From positions 1 to 6,442 of the forward strand of contig RPQK01000463.1 of the NCBI GenBank assembly GCA_003819755.1: a stretch of DNA of 6,442 nucleotides, in the 5' to 3' direction. The translations under genes were made by a program, and so were the position numbers. The notes below the pieces were generated by a model. The model ran no database searches. It saw nothing but the letters and a program-made list of their open reading frames with translations, and was not told where the DNA came from. Below, piece by piece: positions 1-6,442 of this stretch (positions are counted from its first letter, which is position 1; each line of letters begins with the position of its first letter). This stretch comes from Acidobacteriota bacterium (lineage in GTDB: Bacteria; Acidobacteriota; UBA6911; RPQK01).

Positions 1-117
1 ACGGACGCCATACCGCTGACATCTCGCGCAAAGATGATCACGATGCTGGAAAGCGCGATTTCACTCGTGACGACCGTTGTCGTAGCCTCACGTGCTATCA
101 GCCTCCTCGGCCGTTGA
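1..117 (+). CDS. C-terminal fragment of a possible ion-channel-type membrane protein
   Basis: The frame is open from the first base and stops at TGA 115-117, giving 38 residues of a gene that begins outside the window. It starts TDAIPLTSRAKMITMLES and continues into a hydrophobic stretch (ISLVTTVVVASRAISLL) before ending LGR. In two-helix potassium-channel-like proteins (Ion_trans_2 type) the selectivity filter is followed by a similar pattern: an acidic residue, a P-[LV]-[ST] turn, a basic residue, 'MLE', and then a second membrane helix with an 'ARA' or 'ARL' end. The match is to this pattern only, because the filter itself lies outside the window. The fragment would therefore be the pore-exit turn and last membrane helix of an inner-membrane channel. 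It could also be another small membrane protein. Nothing suggests it is cotranscribed with the genes that follow. Confidence 0.5.
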   Translation, partial: TDAIPLTSRAKMITMLESAISLVTTVVVASRAISLLGR

Positions 118-194
118 GAGACTGAGCTTCTGGACCTGGTGCCGGGGGCCCCCTCCACGCGACAACTTTCCACCGCTGATTACGCCGATTCCTA

Positions 195-200
195 TATAAT
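195..200 (+). promoter_or_regulatory. Consensus -10-like TATAAT with no good -35
   Basis: A perfect TATAAT hexamer sits in the spacer between the channel fragment and the decayed kinase. At a spacing of 17 bases the upstream hexamer (172-177, ACCGCT) does not resemble TTGACA, so this is only half a promoter. If real, it would read toward the kinase remnant and the receiver gene. In a GC-rich genome a perfect -10 is uncommon by chance, but AT-rich spacers do produce them. Confidence 0.2.
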
Positions 201-301
201 GCCAACCGTGCGAGGTTCCGGTTCCAAACTCGCCCGCAAGATGAACAATGCAGTGTTTGGATCCGTCAAATAGTTCGTGCCCTGACGTGCGGGGTGCGGA
301 A

Positions 302-510
302 GGGTGGTCCGGGCCGGGCATTCACGCGGACCAATTGAAATGATGTTCACGTCCTTCTTCTCGAACAAACCTGATGGGCTGGGATTGGGTCTCCACGTCT
401 GCCGGACGATCGTTACATCGCGGGGTGGGGGCATCCGGGTGCAGAACGGCAAAACTGGCGGGGCGATCCTTCAGTGCAACCTGCCGCTCACCGGAGGATC
501 CAAACCTTGA
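302..510 (+). pseudogene. Sensor histidine kinase ATPase-domain remnant, frameshifted
   Basis: This is the last part of a HATPase_c catalytic domain. From 340 the frame reads MMFTSFFSNKPDGLGLGLHV, followed by CRTIV, G-rich turns and a final NLPL, ending at TGA 508-510. That is a textbook F box plus G2 box (FFSNKPDGLGLGL) and the closing strands of PAS-linked kinases. Immediately upstream, the frame starting at 302 reads GWSGPGIHADQLK and then stops at 341-343. GPGIHADQL is the G1 box plus linker that should directly precede MMFTSFF. The two pieces join if one base is restored at about 338-339. The usual Asp of the D-x-G-x-G motif is also missing (Trp at that place), and I find no convincing N or H box upstream, so the gene looks decayed and 5'-truncated rather than merely mis-sequenced. 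An open frame from GTG 304 exists but would lack most of the ATP site. Its end overlaps the receiver gene, as in kinase/regulator operons. Confidence 0.65.
493..497 (+). promoter_or_regulatory. Ribosome binding site deciding the TTG start at 507
   Basis: GGAGG lies 9 bases before TTG 507-509. It fixes the receiver start at TTG rather than at the upstream in-frame GTG 474, which has no such site and would add 11 residues not typical of the family. Confidence 0.7.
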
Positions 511-923
511 ACGATACCCAGGCCACAGTGTTTGTTGTCGATGATGACAAGTCTGTGAGGAAGAGCCTCAGTCGCCTGCTCAGGTCGTTTGGATACGACG
601 TCGAGCTTTTTGCTTCGGCAGACGAGTTCCTGCAGCGCCTGCCTTGCGAAGGCGTCGGGTGCCTGGTTCTCGATGTCCAGATGCCTGGTCTGAACGGCTT
701 AGAGTTGCAGGAGAAGCTTGCAGGTTGCCCTTCCATGCTCCCAATTGTATTCATCACCGGCAATACCGACCTCTCCACGGGCGTGCGGGCGATGGACGCC
801 GGCGCTAGCGCCTTCATTACGAAGCCGTTCCGCGAAGAGACGCTGCTGGAGGCTATCAAGCGGGCGCTCGCGGAATGCCGTAACGGGCACGAGGGCGATC
901 GGCACCACGGGGGGCAGTCTTAA
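507..923 (+). CDS. Single-domain response regulator, FixJ-like receiver
   Basis: A 138-residue CheY-fold receiver (Response_reg) protein of the FixJ subgroup. The start is TTG 507, with GGAGG 9 bases upstream and a 4-base TTGA overlap with the kinase stop, so translation was probably coupled. From that start the acidic pair is D12-D13 (VFVVDDDKS), the phospho-acceptor is D56 (LVLDVQMPGLNG), the conserved Thr is T84 (FITGNTD) and the Lys is K106 (FITKPF), so all phosphorylation residues are intact. The receiver ends near residue 123. FixJ/NodW-type regulators continue with a LuxR-type DNA-binding domain, but here there is only a 15-residue Gly/His-rich tail ending HHGGQS. The protein therefore probably acts by phosphotransfer or protein contact rather than by binding DNA. 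The adjacent kinase is broken, so its phosphodonor may be encoded elsewhere. A loss of the output domain by truncation is possible, but no LuxR-like remnant was recognised in the 70 bases after the stop. Confidence 0.88.
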   Translation: MNDTQATVFVVDDDKSVRKSLSRLLRSFGYDVELFASADEFLQRLPCEGVGCLVLDVQMPGLNGLELQEKLAGCPSMLPIVFITGNTDLSTGVRAMDAGASAFITKPFREETLLEAIKRALAECRNGHEGDRHHGGQS

Positions 924-993
924 GAAATCACCTGGCGACTGATGACTGTCGGGCCGGGTCGCTCCGCGAAAAGCGTTGCGCTCACGGCCTCTG

Positions 994-1157
994 AGAAGGT
1001 GTGAAAAAATCAAGCGTGTCGACGAGCTTTTATCGTGGCCGGACTCTCCAGAGTCCGGCGCGTACATCGTGCAGCCAGCCATCATCCACGCGCCGGACTC
1101 TGGAGAGTCCGGCCACGATAAAAGCCCGTCGACACGCTTGATTTTTTCACACCTTCT
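994..1157. repeat. 164-bp near-perfect inverted repeat (MITE- or BIME-like element)
   Basis: The arms 994-1063 and 1088-1157 are 70 bases each and complementary except for one position (A1025 against C1126), around a 24-base centre. The outer ends read AGAAGGTGTG and CACACCTTCT. Each arm contains its own palindrome: in the left arm GCCGGACTCT-CC-AGAGTCCGGC (1038-1059), with its mirror copy in the right arm. The element can thus fold either as one long hairpin or as two head-to-head small ones. The 5-base word TCTGA occurs at 990-994 and again at 1155-1159, overlapping the arm ends, and may reflect a target duplication, though its offset is not clean. There is no transposase gene inside, so if mobile it is non-autonomous. 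Read as RNA it would form a very strong stem containing a run of six U (1142-1147), so it may also end transcription of the receiver gene in either direction. Confidence 0.85.
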
Positions 1158-1345
1158 GATTCGATACGTCCGACTCCACCCACCAATCAGACTGTAACAA
1201 TTGCCCGTTATAGCGCTGCTTTCTGAATGCTATTTCAGGTCGATGAAGCTTGCCATCGTTCGTTCCGGCCATTCTTGTTTATAGCCTCAAGCGATCAATG
1301 GAATTGCGTAGCTGAGAGACTAAACGCCTTGCTTGCGCACGGGTA

Positions 1346-1361
1346 CTGTCAAACTTGACAG
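1346..1361. promoter_or_regulatory. Operator-like palindrome CTGTCAA-N2-TTGACAG
   Basis: A perfect 7-base inverted repeat with a 2-base centre lies 120 bases before the hydrolase ATG. In half-site form it is TGTCA-N4-TGACA, the 5-4-5 geometry of FNR-type sites but with different bases. It contains a perfect TTGACA (1355-1360) that could be a -35 hexamer, although no good -10 follows at 16-18 bases. Related copies lie 45 bases downstream and upstream of the lipoprotein gene. Confidence 0.5.
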
Positions 1362-1390
1362 GCGATGGCCTCGAGTAGGCTTTTCCTCAC

Positions 1391-1406
1391 CTGTCATTAT
1401 TTACAG
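1391..1406. promoter_or_regulatory. Second operator-like palindrome, CTGTCA-N4-TTACAG
   Basis: The layout is the same as at 1346, with one mismatch in the right half-site (TTACAG for TGACAG). It begins exactly 45 bases after the first copy and 75 bases before the hydrolase ATG. The same 16-base motif appearing twice in tandem in one leader supports binding by a dimeric regulator rather than a chance palindrome. Confidence 0.42.
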
Positions 1407-1481
1407 CTGCTTTTCCCCTCGAAGAATCATAGGTTCGAGACGACAGGCGCGGGTGGGGCGCTGTTAGAAGGGAATTTCCGT

Positions 1482-4223
<2,742 letters not shown>

Positions 4224-4274
4224 GCAGGTCTCCTGTTTCTTCCGGAGGGCTCTTTACGGACTTCGGTGTCAAAG

Positions 4275-4292
4275 ACTGTCACTTGTGACAGT
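4275..4292. promoter_or_regulatory. Third operator-like palindrome, ACTGTCAC-N2-GTGACAGT
   Basis: A perfect 8-base inverted repeat with a TT centre sits in the 119-base spacer before the lipoprotein gene. Its core CTGTCA-N4-TGACAG is identical to the one at 1346. A further single half-site TGTCA (4267-4271) lies 10 bases, about one helical turn, upstream of the left half-site. A -10-like TAGTAT occurs at 4315-4320 without a good -35. If that -10 is used, the palindrome would be centred roughly 45 bases before the start of transcription, a position typical of an activator. That placement is inference. Confidence 0.5.
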
Positions 4293-4326
4293 TTCTGTTC
4301 CGCAGCGGTCTCTGTAGTATCCGGCC

Positions 4327-4334
4327 TAAGGAGA
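4327..4334 (+). promoter_or_regulatory. Strong ribosome binding site for the lipoprotein
   Basis: TAAGGAGA lies 8 bases before ATG 4343 and is a near-perfect Shine-Dalgarno. It supports this start and suggests efficient translation. Confidence 0.75.
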
Positions 4335-4342
4335 AACTTACC

Positions 4343-5233
4343 ATGACGCAAGCGTTAAGGCTTTTCGGCATTGCTTTGTGTGTGGTTCTGATCTTCGCGG
4401 CCTGCTCAAAGGCCGACAAGACCGACAGAGCTAGTGTGAATCATGAAGCGCCCCCAGCGCCGAGCGCGGCTCCCGAATCCGCGGCTCCGGCCTCAGCGGC
4501 TCCCGCACAAACGCCGGCGACCTCTCCCGCTCCAGCACCGGCCGCTGCGGCTCCTGCGCAAGCCCCGGCATCCACTCCCGCTTCAGCTCCGGCGCCGGCT
4601 CCCACCGTGTCTCCAGCTCCCGCTCAAACGGCCCGATTAACTCCTGCTTCCACTCCTGTTCCTGCTCCTGTTGAGGCGACCAAGCCCGCTCCTCCCCCGC
4701 CTCCGCCTCCAGTTGTGATTCATTCCGGCACCGTAATCAGTGTTCGGACCATTGACAATATTGATGTTGATGCCGCACAGGCCGGAGCCACCTTCAGCGC
4801 AAGCATCGACCAGCCGATTGTTGATGGCGATCGTGTTGTGGTGTCCAAAGGCTCGGAAGCCACGTTGCGTGCACTGAAGGTCGAGCAATCCGGCAAGATG
4901 AAGGGCAAGGACCTGATTCAGCTGGAGCTGACCAGCATCGTGGTCAAGGGCAAGCGTTATCAGGTGGCGACAAGCTTTCAGGAGATCGCCGGGAAGTCGG
5001 AAGGAAAAAGCACGCGCAGAAAGATCCTCGGGGGCGCAGGGGCCGGCGCTGTCGTGGGGGCAATTGCGGGTGGCGGCAAGGGAGCGGCAATCGGCGCTGC
5101 GATCGGCGGAAGTGCAGGCACTGCGATTTCGGCCTCCGGCGAGCAGCATCTAAAGGTTCCCTCGGAGACCCGCCTGGAGTTTCGGCTCGACAACGATCTG
5201 ACAATCCAGGAACAAGTGGCACGTGCCGAGTGA
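4343..5233 (+). CDS. Pro/Ala-rich lipoprotein with conserved domain and glycine zipper
   Basis: A 296-residue exported protein. Residues 1-20 form a signal peptide ending IFAAC, with C21 as the lipidation cysteine; Phe at -3 is less usual for a lipobox. Residues about 34-123 are a low-complexity Pro/Ala/Ser/Thr stretch ending in seven prolines (117-123), probably an extended, rigid spacer. From about 124 a folded domain follows (HSGTVISVRTIDNIDVD, then a GDRVVVSKGSEATLRAL strand pattern and KGKDLIQLELTSIVVKGKRY). A glycine zipper (residues 230-261, GGAGAGAVVGAIAGG and so on) precedes a last beta segment ending in LEFRLDNDLTIQEQ. I associate this domain-plus-zipper pattern with Acidobacteriota envelope proteins of unknown function. 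The zipper suggests membrane insertion or oligomerisation. By analogy with other Pro-rich lipoproteins, the spacer could let the lipid-anchored end and the folded end act at different depths of the envelope. It is not an operon partner of the hydrolase by spacing, but both carry the CTGTCA palindrome. Exact function is unknown. Confidence 0.85.
   Translation: MTQALRLFGIALCVVLIFAACSKADKTDRASVNHEAPPAPSAAPESAAPASAAPAQTPATSPAPAPAAAAPAQAPASTPASAPAPAPTVSPAPAQTARLTPASTPVPAPVEATKPAPPPPPPPVVIHSGTVISVRTIDNIDVDAAQAGATFSASIDQPIVDGDRVVVSKGSEATLRALKVEQSGKMKGKDLIQLELTSIVVKGKRYQVATSFQEIAGKSEGKSTRRKILGGAGAGAVVGAIAGGGKGAAIGAAIGGSAGTAISASGEQHLKVPSETRLEFRLDNDLTIQEQVARAE
4443..4711 (+). repeat. Low-complexity Pro/Ala-coding stretch
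   Basis: About 270 bases within the lipoprotein gene consist of imperfect, in-frame repeats of GCTCC(G/C/A)GC-like units that encode Pro-Ala-rich runs. Copies differ at third positions, so this is an old, diverged tract rather than a fresh tandem duplication. Length variation between related strains would be expected here. Confidence 0.6.
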
Positions 5234-5240
5234 CAGGCGG

Positions 5241-5269
5241 CGAGTGGCTAACTGGCCAGTGGCCACTCG
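5241..5269. other. Hairpin after the lipoprotein gene (CGAGTGGC / GCCACTCG)
   Basis: Eight-base perfect arms (5241-5248 and 5262-5269) surround a 13-base loop that itself contains the palindrome ACTGGCCAGT (5251-5260). It begins 7 bases after the lipoprotein stop. No run of T directly follows, so it is at best a weak intrinsic terminator; it could instead protect the mRNA 3' end. The arm contains GAGTGGC, the same heptamer that is tandemly repeated at 6298-6374. Confidence 0.45.
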
Positions 5270-5325
5270 AGTTTCTGCATTTCGGGGCAGCGGGCACCGA
5301 ATAGGGAAAGTGGAATTTCGAACCA

Positions 5326-6243
5326 ATGAAAGGACTGAAAATAATCGTCATACTTGGCCTGCTGTTCACAATCGCGCCACTGCTCCGCTCTCAGCAGCAA
5401 CCAGATCAGGGCCCGGTCATTCGCACCCGGGTCGATCTGGTGAATGTTCTGTGCACCGTGCGAAAGGATGGAGGCAAGGGGAAGTATGTCGAAGGCCTGA
5501 TGAAGGAAGATTTCGAGGTTTACGAGGACGGTATTCGCCAAAACCTCCAGTATTTCAATCAGGGCATCGGGGAGGGCGCAGATCCCCTCAGCGTTGCCCT
5601 TCTCATCGACACGTCCGGCAGCGTCAAGTCCAAATTGAGCTTTGAGCAGAAAGCGGCCGTGGACTTTCTGAAGAGGACTTTGAGGAAAAACACGGATCTG
5701 GCCGCAATCATTGAATTTCATTCAGAGATAGAGCTTCTCCAGGATTTCACCTATGACTTAGCCCTGCTTCAGCAGGCCGTGATGTCGACCCGACCCGGGG
5801 GCTACACTAAGCTTTACGATGCCATCTTTGCCGCCTCAGACGACCTTCTTAGGAATGAAGTGGGCAGACGCGTGATCGTCGTCCTGTCCGACGGCGTGGA
5901 CACTTCGAGCATGCTGTCCAAGAATGAAGCCATCAAAGCCGCCCAGGAGCAGGATATCGTCATATACGGCTTAGGCTTCAAGAGTGCGGACACCAACTAC
6001 GGGGCATTGAAGGATTTTGCGGAGGACACTGGCGGCCTCTTCGTCGATTCAAAAATCGATTTCAACCGCCTTCGGGAGGCCTTCACCAAAATAAACGGGG
6101 AGATCAAGAACCAGTACAGCCTCGCCTATGTGAGTAATAACAAAGAACGCGACGGCGAATTCCGCAAGATCAAGATCAAGCTCAAGAAGCGCGGTTTTAA
6201 AATCAAGCACCGTAGTGGCTACTATGCTCCGTTAGCCGAATAA
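5326..6243 (+). CDS. Secreted VWA-domain protein (acidobacterial VWFA-related family)
   Basis: A 305-residue protein. Residues 1-22 are a Sec signal peptide (MKGLKIIVILGLLFTIAPLL, likely cut before QQQ at 23). Residues about 31-78 form the beta-rich segment typical of the family (IRTRVDLVNVLCTV, then EDFEVYEDGIRQNLQYF). The von Willebrand A domain follows at about 88-265 with an intact metal site: D95-x-S97-x-S99 (LIDTSGS), T161 (GGYTKLYDAI) and D189 (VVLSDGVDTSS). The C terminus (NQYSLAYVSNN, then FRKIKIKLK and HRSGYYAP) is the usual family ending. Length matches the ~300-residue family defined in Acidobacteria. Such proteins are thought to bind a protein partner through a divalent metal, but the partner is unknown. 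ATG 5326 is the only start that includes the signal peptide. It has no close Shine-Dalgarno; the nearest purine run, AGGGAAAG (5303-5310), is 15 bases away. The 92-base gap to the lipoprotein gene contains a hairpin, so cotranscription is uncertain. Confidence 0.9.
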   Translation: MKGLKIIVILGLLFTIAPLLRSQQQPDQGPVIRTRVDLVNVLCTVRKDGGKGKYVEGLMKEDFEVYEDGIRQNLQYFNQGIGEGADPLSVALLIDTSGSVKSKLSFEQKAAVDFLKRTLRKNTDLAAIIEFHSEIELLQDFTYDLALLQQAVMSTRPGGYTKLYDAIFAASDDLLRNEVGRRVIVVLSDGVDTSSMLSKNEAIKAAQEQDIVIYGLGFKSADTNYGALKDFAEDTGGLFVDSKIDFNRLREAFTKINGEIKNQYSLAYVSNNKERDGEFRKIKIKLKKRGFKIKHRSGYYAPLAE

Positions 6244-6297
6244 TAAAGAGCACAGGGTTCACAGGGGCTCGTTTCCTCCTTGCAGGGAGTTCAGGGC

Positions 6298-6374
6298 AAG
6301 TGGCAAGTGGCGAGTGGCGAGTGGCGAGTGGCAAGTGGCGAGGGGCGAGGGGCGAGTGGCGAGAGGAGAGGGGC
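6298..6374. repeat. Eleven tandem copies of a 7-base unit (GAGTGGC type)
   Basis: The units run without a break in register. Two AAGTGGC are followed by three GAGTGGC, one AAGTGGC, two GAGGGGC, one GAGTGGC, one GAGAGGA and a last GAGGGGC. Variation is by single substitutions only, with no indels, as in a minisatellite that grows by slippage. It lies 54 bases after the VWA gene stop and is non-coding. A lone copy of the core is in the hairpin at 5241. Confidence 0.9.
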
Positions 6375-6384
6375 GGGAGGTCAG

Positions 6385-6401
6385 TGGGGGAAAATGCCCC
6401 A
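6385..6401. other. Small stem-loop TGGGG / CCCCA
   Basis: Five-base arms (6385-6389 and 6397-6401) surround the 7-base loop GAAAATG. It follows the heptamer array and has no T run after it. It may be the remains of a terminator for the VWA gene, but the evidence is thin. Confidence 0.25.
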
Positions 6402-6418
6402 TGATCAGCCCCACAACA

Positions 6419-6442
6419 AATATCGAATATCCAATGTAAGAT
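6419..6442. repeat. Start of a second heptamer array (AATATCG type), cut by the window edge
   Basis: AATATCG, AATATCC and the more diverged AATGTAA follow each other in exact 7-base register and then run to the edge. Only two clear units are visible, so this is tentative. The shared 7-base period with the unrelated array at 6298 is suggestive. Confidence 0.35.

Larger units (their letters stand above)
924..1481. other. Gene-free stretch with an inverted-repeat element and operator-like palindromes
   Basis: No believable gene lies between the receiver stop and the hydrolase start. The only sizeable open frames here are produced by the 164-bp inverted repeat, which yields the same short peptide pattern (DSGESGHDKS) on both strands. 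The stretch holds the inverted repeat at 994-1157, roughly 190 bases of plain, moderately AT-rich sequence (1158-1345) with no recognisable promoter, and two tandem CTGTCA-type palindromes at 1346 and 1391. Confidence 0.7.

Noticed and set aside
144..153. GGGGGCCCCC palindrome as a terminator
   Set aside because: It has no loop and no T run. It is a bare 10-base palindrome with no other support.
241..258. MNNAVF as a histidine-kinase N box
   Set aside because: It is in a different frame and only about 19 codons before the G1-like motif, whereas 35-40 residues are usual. The surrounding residues do not fit the N box.
976..1197. Open frames on both strands across the inverted repeat
   Set aside because: Both give the same short peptide (DSGESGHDKS) because the DNA is palindromic. 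There is no ribosome site and no protein-like composition.
1355..1383. Sigma-70 promoter using the perfect TTGACA at 1355
   Set aside because: At 16-18 bases downstream the hexamers are AGGCTT, GGCTTT and GCTTTT, none resembling TATAAT. TTGACA is better explained as half of the palindrome.
1365..1481. N-terminal extension of the hydrolase from ATG 1365
   Set aside because: The 39 extra residues do not look like the family, there is no ribosome site before 1365, and the stretch holds the palindromes. ATG 1482 has a good site and a family-typical start.
1407..1481. Sigma-54 promoter (GG-N10-GC) before the hydrolase
   Set aside because: I checked the G-rich part around 1451-1465 and found no GG/GC pair at the right distance with matching flanks.
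4224..4260. Intrinsic terminator after the hydrolase (CTCC / GGAG)
   Set aside because: The stem is only four to five bases with a long loop and no T run.

Overview
The window looks like an accessory-type stretch of an Acidobacteriota chromosome (Solibacter/Acidobacterium-like). This rests on a secreted von Willebrand A protein of the type known as the 'VWFA-related Acidobacterial domain', a Pro/Ala-rich lipoprotein with a C-terminal glycine zipper of a kind I associate with that phylum, an MGH1-like GH63 'glucosidase', moderately high GC, and heptamer tandem repeats between genes. The assignment is inferred from protein character only. No 16S or other phylogenetic marker is present.

Layout, left to right, all on the + strand: (1) the last 38 codons of a possible ion-channel-type membrane protein (1-117); (2) a decayed gene end encoding the F and G2 boxes of a sensor histidine kinase, with a frameshift just after its G1-like motif (302-510); (3) a single-domain FixJ-like receiver protein (507-923) whose TTG start overlaps the kinase stop; (4) a gene-free stretch (924-1481) holding a 164-bp near-perfect inverted repeat (994-1157) and two tandem copies of a CTGTCA-N4-TGACAG palindrome; (5) a 913-residue GH63/MGH1-like glycoside hydrolase (1482-4223); (6) a short spacer with a third copy of the palindrome, then a 296-residue lipoprotein (4343-5233); (7) a hairpin-bearing spacer and a 305-residue secreted VWA protein (5326-6243); (8) a tail of 11 heptamer repeats, followed by the start of a second heptamer array that runs off the window edge.

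The remains of (2) and (3) were probably a kinase/receiver operon; if the frameshift is real, the receiver has lost its adjacent kinase. The hydrolase and the lipoprotein are separate transcription units by spacing, but both carry the same rare palindrome upstream, so they may share a regulator that is not encoded here. The hydrolase appears cytoplasmic, while the last two proteins are exported (one lipid-anchored, one with an ordinary signal peptide). The points most worth a second look are the shared operator-like palindrome and the 164-bp inverted-repeat element.
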